64,000 bases of DNA from Bacteroidetes bacterium HGW-Bacteroidetes-10 (GTDB taxonomy: Bacteria > Bacteroidota > Bacteroidia > Bacteroidales > UBA932), in contig PHDT01000011.1 of NCBI GenBank assembly GCA_002842695.1, forward strand, positions 1 to 64,000, read 5' to 3'. The position numbers were made by a program, and so were the translations under genes. The notes beneath the pieces are model-generated. The model worked only from the letters and a program-made list of their open reading frames with translations. It was not told the origin of the DNA and ran no database searches. Each line of letters opens with the position of its first letter. Within the stretch, counting starts at the first letter, position 1. Of the stretch, positions 53,773 through 63,439 are shown piece after piece.

Positions 53773-56700
53773 ATGAAAAAATTCATTATGATTTTCACGG
53801 GATTGTTATTTGTATTTCAGGGACTGGTTGCCCAGAATATACGTGTAACAGGAACTGTGACCGAAAAGGGGACAGGCACCCCTCTTCCGTTTGTAGGTAT
53901 CCAGGTAAAAGGAACAACTACCGGTACTACAACAATGGATAATGGCACTTATGCCCTGAACGCACCATCAAATGGTACACTGGTATTATCATTTATCGGG
54001 TACAAAGATCTGGAGGTTCAGATTTCAGGCAGAACAACCATTAATGTAGAGCTTGAACAAGATGCACTGGCACTTGATGAGGTGGTTATGGTAGCTTATG
54101 GTACTGCTAAAAAGTCCAGCGTTACCGGAGCAATCTCATCAGTAAATGCTGCAAGCATTGAGAAAAGACCTGTTACCAACGCACTAGCCGCCCTCTCGGG
54201 AACTTCAGCAGGTGTTCAGGTAAACACCTCTTACGGGCAGCCTGGTTCTGACCCTGCAATCCGTATCCGTGGTTTTGGATCAATCAACTACTCATCTGCT
54301 CCACTGATTGTTCTGGACGGTGCTCCATACAACGGCGCAATGGCTAACATTAACCCGGCAGATATTGAATCAATCAATATCCTTAAGGATGCCGCTTCAA
54401 CTGCTCTTTACGGTTCCAGGGGATCGAACGGAGTCGTTATGATTACAACCAAAAAAGGTAAAAAGGAGAAACTTAATATCAGTGCAACTGTAACTCAGGG
54501 TTTCTCTCAGAGGGGTCTTCCTGAATATGACAGAATTGATGCATATCAGTACTATCCAATTATGTGGGAATCTCTAAGAAACTCACTTATCACCACATCA
54601 AGACCAATTGATCAGGCCAGTGCCCTTGCATCTGGAACTACCTCAAATGGTATTGTTTCAAACCTTGGTTACAATCCTTTCACTGGTATTGCTAACGGTG
54701 ATGTTATGCAGTACGATCCCGCAACATATGCTTCTAAACTGAATCCTAATGCAACTTCACTCCTTTGGGGAGATGACCTTGACTGGTACTCTCCGGTTGA
54801 GAGACTTGGAAGCAGAACAGAAGCAATGGTAAGTGCAAACGGCGGAAGCGAGACTACAGACTACTATATGTCGGTAGGTCTTACAAAAGATGCGGGCTGG
54901 CTCAAAAAAACCAACTACGACCGTATCTCAGCAAGAGCAAACGTTAACTTTACTCCTAGAAAATGGGTTACATTTGGTGTTAATCTGAATGCATCTTACA
55001 ACACCTCTTCTTCAGCCAATACTGACAGTAATACCGGTTATGCAAACCCTATCTATTTTGCAAGAAACATGGGACCAATTTATCCTGTATATCAGCATGA
55101 CAGACTAACCGGTGAATATATTCTTGACGAGCAGGGTAACAAACTCTGGGACCTCGGAGCTGCAGTATCTCAGGGCGGAGTAAACTACGCTGCAAGAACA
55201 CAGAACAACGGACGTCACGGTATTGCAGAACATATGCTCAATATTATCGACTTCCAGAGAAATACTATTCAAGCAAGAGCATATACTGAGTTTAGTTTCC
55301 TTAAGGATTTTAAACTTCGTCTGAACCATTCGTTTGACATAAACAATTTCTTGTCATCTACATATGAGAACAAACTGGTAGGTGACGGGGCTCCTCAGGG
55401 AAGGTCAAGAAAAGAGTCTTCACTTCGCTATACATGGACAAACCAGCAGATTCTTACCTATAGTAAAACATTCGACAAGCATGACATTAATTTGATGGTT
55501 GCTCACGAAAGTTATAAAAATTCATACAGCGAATTTTATGGTTTCCGTCAAGGTGAGATTATCCCTGGTAATACTGAGCTTATTAACTTTACTACTACAA
55601 ATAGCCTCTATTCATATCTTGACAATCACGCTGTTGAAGGATTCCTGGCAAGAGCAACATACTCTTTTGAAAATGGCAGATATACTGCTGAAGGTTCATA
55701 CAGAAGAGACGGATCGTCAAAATTTGAAAGTGCAATGAGATGGGGTAACTTCTGGTCAGTAGGTGGAGGATGGAGAATTGACAAGGAGAATTTTATGAAG
55801 TCACTCACATGGATTGATTTCCTGAAATTCCGCGCCTCATATGGTCTGAATGGTAACGATGGTGGTATCAGTTACTATGCTTGGCAGGTTCTCTATAATT
55901 ATAACAATAACTCAGCTGAGCCGGGTTATATTCAGTCAACAGTTCCAGGTAATCCTTTCCTGAAGTGGGAGACTACAATTCAGACAGACTTGGGTCTTGA
56001 ATTCAATATGTTTGGAAACAGACTCAGAGGAAATGTTGATTGGTTTAACAAAAAGTCAAAAGACCTTATCTTCTCTGTTCCTTTGTCGCCATCTACCGGC
56101 TACACAACTCAGGACAGAAACATAGGTAATGTATACAACAGAGGATGGGAACTTGATATTACAGGTGACATTATTGACACTAAGAACTTCAGTTTTGCAC
56201 TTAACCTGAATGCAACTACTTATGTAAATAAAATTACAAAACTTCCTGAGGAGAATCGTGAAAATGGAATAATTTCAGGAAACTTCAAAAGAGTAGAGGG
56301 TGGTTCAATTTACGACTACTGGCTACGTCAGTGGTATGGTGTTGACCCGGATAATGGAAATGCTCTGTATCTGTTTGACGATGCAAAAGATGAAAACGGA
56401 AACTATATCCAGACTTGGTCAGATACAGATTGTAAAATTCTTCCTAATGGTTCTATCGTAACTTCTAACCAGGCGAAGGCAAAGTTTGACTGGGCTGGCA
56501 CAAGTATTCCTGATTTGTTTGGATCAATCACACCTTCATTCAAAATCTTTGGTGTAGATGTTTCGGTTCAGCTTAACTATTCAATAGGTGGTAAGGCCTA
56601 CGACTACAACTACGCAGCTTTGATGTCCTCAGGAGGATATGGTGCAGCAAAATCTGTTGATATACTTGACAGATGGACTACTCCCGGACAAGTTACAAAC

Positions 56701-56991
56701 GTTCCAAGAATGGACAACTCAAAGACCACGGCATTTAATGCCGCCTCTTCAAGATGGTTAGTTGATGCCTCTTATCTTGCAATCAGAAACGTAAACATTG
56801 CATATAATTTTAGCCCTAGAATTCTTAAAACGCTTGATCTTAAAGGTTTGAGAATTTATGCATCTGCAGAAAATCTTGCACTCTTCTCTGCCCGTAAGGG
56901 TATGAACCCTGCACAGAGCTTCAACGGCGATGTGTTCAACGATGTTGGATTCAATCGTACAGTAACTTTTGGTGTTAATGTTAACTTCTAA
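53773..56991 (+). CDS. SusC/RagA-family TonB-linked outer-membrane transporter
   Basis: A 1072-residue outer-membrane barrel. The signal peptide ends near residue 20 (LVAQ); a carboxypeptidase-D-like beta domain spans about residues 22-97; a TonB-box-like segment (EVVMVAYGT) lies near 110; then comes the plug with LKDAASTALYGSRGSNGV, the SusC signature, near 210-228, and the barrel, ending TFGVNVNF. It imports a ligand captured by the SusD partner downstream. No glycoside hydrolase, sulfatase or anti-sigma gene is adjacent, so the ligand could be a glycan, peptide or other nutrient. Confidence 0.95.
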   Translation: MKKFIMIFTGLLFVFQGLVAQNIRVTGTVTEKGTGTPLPFVGIQVKGTTTGTTTMDNGTYALNAPSNGTLVLSFIGYKDLEVQISGRTTINVELEQDALALDEVVMVAYGTAKKSSVTGAISSVNAASIEKRPVTNALAALSGTSAGVQVNTSYGQPGSDPAIRIRGFGSINYSSAPLIVLDGAPYNGAMANINPADIESINILKDAASTALYGSRGSNGVVMITTKKGKKEKLNISATVTQGFSQRGLPEYDRIDAYQYYPIMWESLRNSLITTSRPIDQASALASGTTSNGIVSNLGYNPFTGIANGDVMQYDPATYASKLNPNATSLLWGDDLDWYSPVERLGSRTEAMVSANGGSETTDYYMSVGLTKDAGWLKKTNYDRISARANVNFTPRKWVTFGVNLNASYNTSSSANTDSNTGYANPIYFARNMGPIYPVYQHDRLTGEYILDEQGNKLWDLGAAVSQGGVNYAARTQNNGRHGIAEHMLNIIDFQRNTIQARAYTEFSFLKDFKLRLNHSFDINNFLSSTYENKLVGDGAPQGRSRKESSLRYTWTNQQILTYSKTFDKHDINLMVAHESYKNSYSEFYGFRQGEIIPGNTELINFTTTNSLYSYLDNHAVEGFLARATYSFENGRYTAEGSYRRDGSSKFESAMRWGNFWSVGGGWRIDKENFMKSLTWIDFLKFRASYGLNGNDGGISYYAWQVLYNYNNNSAEPGYIQSTVPGNPFLKWETTIQTDLGLEFNMFGNRLRGNVDWFNKKSKDLIFSVPLSPSTGYTTQDRNIGNVYNRGWELDITGDIIDTKNFSFALNLNATTYVNKITKLPEENRENGIISGNFKRVEGGSIYDYWLRQWYGVDPDNGNALYLFDDAKDENGNYIQTWSDTDCKILPNGSIVTSNQAKAKFDWAGTSIPDLFGSITPSFKIFGVDVSVQLNYSIGGKAYDYNYAALMSSGGYGAAKSVDILDRWTTPGQVTNVPRMDNSKTTAFNAASSRWLVDASYLAIRNVNIAYNFSPRILKTLDLKGLRIYASAENLALFSARKGMNPAQSFNGDVFNDVGFNRTVTFGVNVNF

Positions 56992-57004
56992 AATCGGTCA
57001 AGTG

Positions 57005-58507
57005 ATGAAAAAAATCAAATTATTTATATTGGCATTGGCAGCAGGAGTGTTATTTATCCCTCAGTCCTGCAGCAAGGAGTATCTTGAGACGACTCCTACA
57101 GACCAGCTATCTGCCAGTCTTGTCTTCAACTCTCTAACGGGAGCATGGGGAGCAATTAACGGGGTTCACAGGACTATGTACATCCAGTACAACAGTTCTC
57201 AGTCAAATGGCGGTTTTGCCGGCATGTATCTTAACGTTGAGATGATGGGAACTGACGTTGTCTTCAATACTACTGCAAATGGTTGGTTCAGGAGTGCTTA
57301 TCAGTGGGTAGATCATAGAAACGATCGCTCAACATTGGTGCTTTGGTGGAATAACCTATACAGATTAGTAAGTAATGTTAATCAGATTATAAATCAAATA
57401 GATGCTATAGCAGGACCTGAAGCAGAAAAAAGCGCAATTAAAGGTCAGGCTCTTACATACAGGGCTTGGGCACATTTTATGCTGGTTCAGTTCTATGCAG
57501 ACAGATATGTACCCGGAGGAGCAAATGCACAGCCTGGAGTTCCTTATATGGAAGAGATCTCATTTGATGGACAGGCTCGTAATACAGTAGCAGAGGTTTA
57601 CACAAAAATCAACGCAGACCTAACTGCTGCAATCACCTCTTTAGAAGGTTATTCACGTGCCAACAAGTCACATATCAATAAATCTGTTGCGCAGGCAATT
57701 CAGGCTCAGGTAGCACTTGTTCAGGGTAACTGGAACCAGGCTGCAACTTCGGCAAATGCTGCCAGACAAGGTTACAGCTTTATGTCAGCGGCCCAGCATC
57801 TGGAAGGCTACAATAAACAAAACAACCCTGAGAATATATGGGCATCATACGTACAGGAAGATCAGACAATGTACTTCTACTCTTTCTATGCTTATATGTC
57901 TAATAACTTCAATTCAACAGCAATCAGACAGAGCCCTAAGTCAATTACCAAAGTGCTGTACGATCAGATATCTGCTACCGATGTCAGAAAAGGATTCTGG
58001 TATCCTAATGCTGTTGCAGATAAGCAACCGTTCGTACAATCAAATGGTGTGAGATTTAACTATATGAGTTCGAAGTTTCAGGCAACTTCTACCTCTGATT
58101 CAAGAGGCGACTTTCCATGGATTAGAGTCGCTGAAATGTATCTTGTTGAGGCTGAGGCTCTCGCCAGACAGGCTGGTAAAGAGGAGCAGGCAAAAGATGT
58201 TCTCTTCCTGCTTGCAAAGAACAGAGATCCTCAGTATGTAAGATCTGCAAACACAGGCCAGGCTCTTATTGACGAAATTCTTACCCAGCGTAGAATTGAG
58301 CTTTGGGGAGAGGGCCGTAACTGGACAGACCTTAAGAGACTTAATTTGCCACTGGTAAGACCTACTGCAGCAAATGCAGGACAGGGTGCTCACGTAGAAT
58401 CATTTGCCATTAAAGTTGATGTCCCTGCCGGAGGAACTATCTGGACATGGAAGATTCCTAAGGGAGAGGTTGATACAAATCCAAATCTTGAGCAGAATCC
58501 TGAATAA
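57005..58507 (+). CDS. SusD/RagB-family nutrient-binding lipoprotein
   Basis: A 500-residue surface lipoprotein. The lipobox ends at C22 (FIPQSC) and is followed by SKEYLETTPTDQ, the standard SusD start. The body is helical with TPR-like repeats and the typical RAWAHFMLVQFYAD and ILTQRRIELWGEGRNW blocks. The ATG at 57005 gives a clean signal peptide; the open frame reaches back to 56969 inside susC. It forms a lid over the SusC barrel. The ligand is unknown. A strong terminator follows. Confidence 0.94.
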   Translation: MKKIKLFILALAAGVLFIPQSCSKEYLETTPTDQLSASLVFNSLTGAWGAINGVHRTMYIQYNSSQSNGGFAGMYLNVEMMGTDVVFNTTANGWFRSAYQWVDHRNDRSTLVLWWNNLYRLVSNVNQIINQIDAIAGPEAEKSAIKGQALTYRAWAHFMLVQFYADRYVPGGANAQPGVPYMEEISFDGQARNTVAEVYTKINADLTAAITSLEGYSRANKSHINKSVAQAIQAQVALVQGNWNQAATSANAARQGYSFMSAAQHLEGYNKQNNPENIWASYVQEDQTMYFYSFYAYMSNNFNSTAIRQSPKSITKVLYDQISATDVRKGFWYPNAVADKQPFVQSNGVRFNYMSSKFQATSTSDSRGDFPWIRVAEMYLVEAEALARQAGKEEQAKDVLFLLAKNRDPQYVRSANTGQALIDEILTQRRIELWGEGRNWTDLKRLNLPLVRPTAANAGQGAHVESFAIKVDVPAGGTIWTWKIPKGEVDTNPNLEQNPE

Positions 58508-58531
58508 TTTTCAGAGGTAATATAAACGAAA

Positions 58532-58564
58532 AGGGACCGGAATAATCCGGTCCCTCTTTTTTTT
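58532..58564 (+). terminator. susCD operon terminator
   Basis: A perfect 10-bp stem (AGGGACCGGA/TCCGGTCCCT) with ATAA loop and an eight-T run, 25 nt after the susD stop. On the minus strand it may also stop readthrough from the SlyD-like gene. Confidence 0.92.
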
Positions 58565-58579
58565 ATTGTAAGTCAGAAA

Positions 58580-59116
58580 TTAGCAACCGCTGCATCCTGA
58601 GCATCCGCCGCTGCTGCATGAAGAAGACTCCTCCATTTTCTCTCCGTAAAGGCCGCCTGTCAGCTCTTGTGAAGTTGCCTCACGAACAGCTACAACAGTG
58701 CCCTTAAAGTTGAGTTCTGCGCCTGCCAGAGGGTGGTTGAAGTTCATTACCACAACATCGTCCTTAACTTCGTCAATTGTACCCTGAAGTCTGTTTCCGT
58801 CTGAATCCTGCATAGGAAGGACGTTGCCAACTGTTAGAAGACCATCCTCAATCTTGCCGTCAATCATAAACATATCCTTAGGAAGTTCTATTACGGCATC
58901 TGAGTTCATTTCTCCATATCCTTCAGAAGGTGAAAGAACAAACTCGAATGAGTCGCCTACCTCCTTGTTAAGTATGTTCTCTTCAAATTTTGGAAGCAGG
59001 TAGCCGGTTCCAAAGATGAAATCCATTGGTTTGTCTGCCGTTACTGTCTCCATTACATCGCCATCTACTACCAGAGTATATGAGAGAGAGACAACCTTGT
59101 TTGTTCCGATTTTCAT
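58580..59116 (-). CDS. FKBP-type prolyl isomerase, SlyD-like, with cysteine-rich tail
   Basis: A 178-residue cytosolic prolyl isomerase and chaperone. The FKBP core opens with VVSLSYTLVVDGDVMETV, and the insert-in-flap chaperone domain follows around residues 70-125 (SEGYGEMN onward), as in SlyD. The tail ends SSCSSGGCSGCSGC with four cysteines, comparable to the metal-binding Cys/His tail of E. coli SlyD, which binds nickel. It is the last gene of the minus-strand cluster with nhaC, tldE and tldD, 61 nt after nhaC. Confidence 0.9.
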   Translation of the reverse strand: MKIGTNKVVSLSYTLVVDGDVMETVTADKPMDFIFGTGYLLPKFEENILNKEVGDSFEFVLSPSEGYGEMNSDAVIELPKDMFMIDGKIEDGLLTVGNVLPMQDSDGNRLQGTIDEVKDDVVVMNFNHPLAGAELNFKGTVVAVREATSQELTGGLYGEKMEESSSCSSGGCSGCSGC

Positions 59117-59177
59117 TATTTCTATTGATTGTTATTGGTTTATTTTAAAAAAGAATATTTTGTATGCAAATATTGTG

Positions 59178-60602
59178 CTAAAGTTTTCGTTTTATTTTAT
59201 ATCCAATTGCAGCAACAATTAGCGTCATTACCGGTGTTATTATGTTAAAAAAGCAGTAAGGAAGATATGCAAGAGTGGCAACTCCCAGTACTCCGGATTG
59301 GGCAACTCCGCAGGTGTTCCATGGAACAAGAACAGATGTTACTGTACCGGAATCTTCGAGGGTCCGGCTCAGAAGCTGAGGCTCATACCCTTTCTTTTTG
59401 TATGTTTCTGCAAACATCTTTCCCGGAAGAAGTATAGCCATATACTGGTCAGAAAGAGTAATATTGCAGAATAAAGTTGTAGCAACAGTAGATCCAACGA
59501 GAGAAAATGTGCTTTTTACATATTTTACCATTTGACCTGTAATAACCTGAATCATCCCGCTGGCCTCCATAACACCGCCAAAAGTAACAACACACAAAAT
59601 GAGCCAGACTGTATTCAGCATTCCTGCCATACCACGGGTGGAAGTCAGGGCATTGAGCATTGCATCGCCAGTTTCGACTGATACACTTCCGTACAGCATT
59701 TTGAGTGAGGCAACAAAATAGATAGTTACCCCGCTGAATGAACTCCCGGCAATTTGCATGCAGAGTTCAGGCTGTACAAAGCAGGCAACTAATGCTCCAA
59801 TAATTGCAGAGAGAAAAAGTGTTATAAAAGGAGAGACCTTTTTGAGTATAAGAGCTATTGTAAAAACAGGAACCAGCAGTAACCACGGGGAGATATTGAA
59901 GCTGGAAGTGATTGCCGTCAGGTTGTTTTCTATATTAAGATTTGATGAAACTGGTATAACAAAACCGGCAACTGTGAATATTATGAATGTAATTATAAAG
60001 GCCGGTACAACAGTTATGAGCATATATCTTATGTGAGTGTACAAATCTACACCTACTACAGCAGCTGCAAGGTTTGTTGTGTCAGAAAGAGGGGATAACT
60101 TGTCGCCAAAATATGCACCGGAAATTATTGCCCCGGCAAGCCATGGCGCAGAGAAACCGAGTATCTGACCTGCCGAAAGCATTGCCAGTCCAATTGTTCC
60201 GACTGTAGTCCAGGAGCTGCCTGCCATAAGCGATACTGCAGATGTGAGAACAAATGTAACAACCAGAAAAACAGAGGGATGTATAAGCTTTAGCCCGTAA
60301 AAAATCATTGTAGGTACAACTCCGCTAATCATCCAGGATCCGGTAAGGGCACCAATCATTAGAAGTATGAAAATTGCAGAGCCTGTTTTTGAGAGTTGAG
60401 TCATCATTCCCTTTTCCAGCTTTTCCCATGGCACCTTCAGGTATGCAATTGCAATTATGGATGTAAGTACGCTTGTAAGCAACAGAGCAATCTGAGAAGT
60501 TCCCGCAGATATCTCCTCTCCGAAAATTCTTACACCAATTGAAATCATGGCAACAAGAAAAATAATTGGAAGGAGTGATACCGCTAAGCTGGGCTGTTTC
60601 AT
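59178..60602 (-). CDS. nhaC: Na+/H+ antiporter, NhaC family
   Basis: A 474-residue inner-membrane protein with about 11-12 membrane segments. GSSWTTVGTIGLAMLSAGQ, SGAYFGDKLSPLSDTTNLAA and LVPWNTCGVAQSGVLGVATL are typical of NhaC. It exchanges Na+ for H+; some relatives carry malate with lactate. It starts 4 nt after the tldE stop, so it is in the same transcript, although a functional tie to TldDE is not known. Confidence 0.9.
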   Translation of the reverse strand: MKQPSLAVSLLPIIFLVAMISIGVRIFGEEISAGTSQIALLLTSVLTSIIAIAYLKVPWEKLEKGMMTQLSKTGSAIFILLMIGALTGSWMISGVVPTMIFYGLKLIHPSVFLVVTFVLTSAVSLMAGSSWTTVGTIGLAMLSAGQILGFSAPWLAGAIISGAYFGDKLSPLSDTTNLAAAVVGVDLYTHIRYMLITVVPAFIITFIIFTVAGFVIPVSSNLNIENNLTAITSSFNISPWLLLVPVFTIALILKKVSPFITLFLSAIIGALVACFVQPELCMQIAGSSFSGVTIYFVASLKMLYGSVSVETGDAMLNALTSTRGMAGMLNTVWLILCVVTFGGVMEASGMIQVITGQMVKYVKSTFSLVGSTVATTLFCNITLSDQYMAILLPGKMFAETYKKKGYEPQLLSRTLEDSGTVTSVLVPWNTCGVAQSGVLGVATLAYLPYCFFNIITPVMTLIVAAIGYKIKRKL

Positions 60603-60606
60603 ATGT

Positions 60607-61947
60607 TTAATTTCCGTTAAAGTTTACAGATTCAAATGCCAGAGTAGGAATGAGCCACCTGCTTGTCATTCTTGGGTCGTCTCCGATATGGGCTACGTTA
60701 TTCCATAAAGTAATAATGTTACCGGTAACATTCATCTCTTTGATAGGGTGCAGAATCTTCCCATTCTCAAAATAGAATCCCTGAACTCCAAAAGAGAAGT
60801 CTCCTGAAGATGAATTTGTGTTCCCTCCATTGAACCCTGTTACCAAAATTCCACGCTCCATTTTACCCAGGATTTCTGAGACTCCGTTAACTGAACTCTC
60901 TGAAGGAAAATTCTCACCAAGCGAACATGATAGTACGGATGGTCCTTCAATTGTCACAGGAATACCCAGCTTTCTGGAATTGTATGTATTGATAAAGTAT
61001 GTGTTTATAACACCTGCTTCAATAATATTCAGGTTTTTTGTTGCAATTCCCTCTCCGTCGTAGAACCTTGATCCCTCTGCACCAATTATGTGAGGTCTGT
61101 CCATAAAATAAAGATTATCAGGAAAGAGTCTAGATCCCAGTTTTCCTTCAAGAAATGAGTTTTTCTGCTGAATAGCAGAGCCGTTTAACGCTGAAATTAT
61201 TGGAGACACAACTCTGCTGGCAACTGTGTTCTCAATCACCATGTTGTATTTTCCGGATTTCATTTTCCTGGGGTTAAGCCTTGAGAGGGCTCTCTCCATT
61301 GCCTTAGAACCAATTCCCTCCTTGATTAAAGAGTCATACATAAGAGAACTTTCGTACCACCATGCCTCAGGACGGGCATCGCCACGATCTTTTACAGTGC
61401 ACTCACTGCTTATGGTAAAAAGAGTCTGCTTCATCTCTCCCTCGAACCCTCCGGTGTCTGCCATATAGTAATACTCCATTGAGTCCCCGTATTCACAGTT
61501 AACCGAAACAACCTTTTTATCTTTGCCGAACATTTCTGCAGCACAGGAAAAAGCAATCTCCTTTTTTTGTTCAGGAGTGACCAGATCGTAAGAATTGTCA
61601 AACTGTTTCAGATCGAACTCTTTGCCCTTAAAATATAACTCTTTCTGGGGAAGTACCCTGTCCGGATCATAAGAGATAAGCCTGGTTGCCTCAACTGCAT
61701 TTTTTATAAAAGAAGAAAGTTCCTTCTCCTCCGTGCGGTTGGTGGAAAAGTATCCGTAACGCCCGTCAACATAAAGCTGAAGATAGAGAGAGGATCCTGT
61801 AGACTGATGAAGCCTGTCCAGTTTGTCGTTTCTTACGGAAAAAGAGCTCTGGATGAGCATGTCGCTTCCCACTCTTACATCCTGACATCCCTCTTTTCTT
61901 GCTGTATCCATTGCCCTTCTGGCTGTCTCTTTCAAATTTGCGAACAT
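60607..61947 (-). CDS. tldE: TldE/PmbA-family protein, partner of TldD
   Basis: A 446-residue PmbA/TldE-type protein. It shares the fold of TldD but lacks the HExxxH metal site, as expected for the non-catalytic half of the TldDE heterodimer. MDTARKEGCQDVRVG at the N-terminus and GNTNSSSGDFSFGVQGFY near the end are family blocks. TldDE degrades unfolded peptides and matures some modified peptides such as microcin B17. It starts 1 nt after the tldD stop. Confidence 0.9.
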   Translation of the reverse strand: MFANLKETARRAMDTARKEGCQDVRVGSDMLIQSSFSVRNDKLDRLHQSTGSSLYLQLYVDGRYGYFSTNRTEEKELSSFIKNAVEATRLISYDPDRVLPQKELYFKGKEFDLKQFDNSYDLVTPEQKKEIAFSCAAEMFGKDKKVVSVNCEYGDSMEYYYMADTGGFEGEMKQTLFTISSECTVKDRGDARPEAWWYESSLMYDSLIKEGIGSKAMERALSRLNPRKMKSGKYNMVIENTVASRVVSPIISALNGSAIQQKNSFLEGKLGSRLFPDNLYFMDRPHIIGAEGSRFYDGEGIATKNLNIIEAGVINTYFINTYNSRKLGIPVTIEGPSVLSCSLGENFPSESSVNGVSEILGKMERGILVTGFNGGNTNSSSGDFSFGVQGFYFENGKILHPIKEMNVTGNIITLWNNVAHIGDDPRMTSRWLIPTLAFESVNFNGN

Positions 61948-61948
61948 C

Positions 61949-63388
61949 TCAGTTTACCCCTCCCACGGTCAGTTTATTTACAAGTACGGTTGGCATGCCA
62001 CACGAAACCGCGCAGTATTGCTCTTTGCCGCAGGTCCATGTCCCGTTGTCAATTACAGGATTGTCTGCAACTGCAACAATATCTGCAAGAGCCTCCGGCC
62101 CGTTTCCAATTATGTTTATGTCCTTTACCGGGCTGGTAAGCTTTCCGTTTTCAATTAAATATCCGGATTTTACAAAAAATGTAAAGTCTCCCGCTCCAAT
62201 CTGAACCTGTCCGTTAGAAAAATTGTCCACGAAAATGCCCCTCTTTACAGAGGCAATAATCTCACTCTCCTTTGCACTTCCGCCCTCCATGTATGTAGCC
62301 CTCATCCTTGGCAGCGGCATATGTCTGAAAGACTCTCTTCTCCCGTTTCCGGTAGGAGAGGTCTTGTAATATTCTGCGCTGATTCTGTCATGCAGGTATG
62401 AGTTAAGAATACCATCCTTAACCATATAGGTCTTCTGAGATTCAATACCTTCGTCATCAAAGCTGATTGAGCCTCTGTTTGCAAATATGGTTCCATCGTC
62501 CACCACAGAAATATCAGATGAACATATTTTTTTGCCCAGTTTGTCAGAAAAAATGGATGTGCCAAGTCTGTTAAAATCTGCCTCAAATGCATGGCCGATG
62601 GCCTCATGCAGCAATATTCCAGAACTGCCTGAGCCCATTACCACAGGCATCTCTCCGCCGGAAGGTCTGAGGGCGCCAAACTGCATTGAAGTTTTTGACA
62701 CAACCTCATCTGCAAGTTCCTTAATCAATTCTCCGGTTAGCATCTCAAATCCGCTTCTGAAACTTCTGGAAGCGCTTCCGTTTTCAGTAACTCCATCTGC
62801 CTTCATAATACAAGTAACTGCAACAGAACACATGGGTCTCTCATCTGTGGCAAAAACACCGTCTGAGTTATAGAACAGTATGTTTGTATTTGAGTCCGAA
62901 ATTCTGGCCATGACCTTATTTACCCTTGAGTCGGCACTAAAAACCAGAGAATCCATTTCGCGGAGAAATGGAATTCTGTCTGAAACACTCTTGTCTGCCC
63001 ATGGTACAAAAGCTTTATATCTTTTTGGAAAATCCTTAAGGCTGAGATTAAGCGGGCCTATATTTCTGCCCGGGTCTGAAGCAATTGCAGAGGCAGTTCT
63101 TGCTGCACGCTCCATCTCCTTCATTGTGGTTATCTCTGTGTATGCATATCCGGTCTTCTCTCCTGAGAGGACTCTTATGCCCACGCCGTAATCTATATGA
63201 GTTCCGGCTCCGTTAATTTCGGAGTCACGGAGCGTAAGTTCGTTTGAAATGCTGTGCTCAAAGTAAAGGTCGGCATAATCTCCTCCGTTGGAAAGAGCAA
63301 TGGAAACAAGCCTTTTCAGATCCTCTTCACTTACCCCGAACAGGGCTTTCATTTCTTCGGGATGATTCATCTGCGCTATTTTTGACAA
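61949..63388 (-). CDS. tldD: Metalloprotease TldD
   Basis: A 479-residue zinc protease, the catalytic half of TldDE. The metal motif is H261-E262-AIG-H266 (LLHEAIGHAFEAD), with a cysteine ligand expected in the C-terminal WTCGKEQYCAVS segment. Length matches E. coli TldD (481). It heads the minus-strand cluster tldD-tldE-nhaC-slyD and diverges from the WYL regulator with a 51-bp gap. No modified-peptide precursor is visible nearby. Confidence 0.93.
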   Translation of the reverse strand: MSKIAQMNHPEEMKALFGVSEEDLKRLVSIALSNGGDYADLYFEHSISNELTLRDSEINGAGTHIDYGVGIRVLSGEKTGYAYTEITTMKEMERAARTASAIASDPGRNIGPLNLSLKDFPKRYKAFVPWADKSVSDRIPFLREMDSLVFSADSRVNKVMARISDSNTNILFYNSDGVFATDERPMCSVAVTCIMKADGVTENGSASRSFRSGFEMLTGELIKELADEVVSKTSMQFGALRPSGGEMPVVMGSGSSGILLHEAIGHAFEADFNRLGTSIFSDKLGKKICSSDISVVDDGTIFANRGSISFDDEGIESQKTYMVKDGILNSYLHDRISAEYYKTSPTGNGRRESFRHMPLPRMRATYMEGGSAKESEIIASVKRGIFVDNFSNGQVQIGAGDFTFFVKSGYLIENGKLTSPVKDINIIGNGPEALADIVAVADNPVIDNGTWTCGKEQYCAVSCGMPTVLVNKLTVGGVN

Positions 63389-63439
63389 AGTAACCGAAAA
63401 ATGGCTAAATTAGCAAAACCTAAACCCTCAAACTTCACT

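Noticed and set aside
58580-63388. Biosynthetic cluster for a modified peptide around tldDE
   Set aside because: No precursor peptide, cyclodehydratase, radical SAM maturase or exporter lies within the visible neighbourhood.
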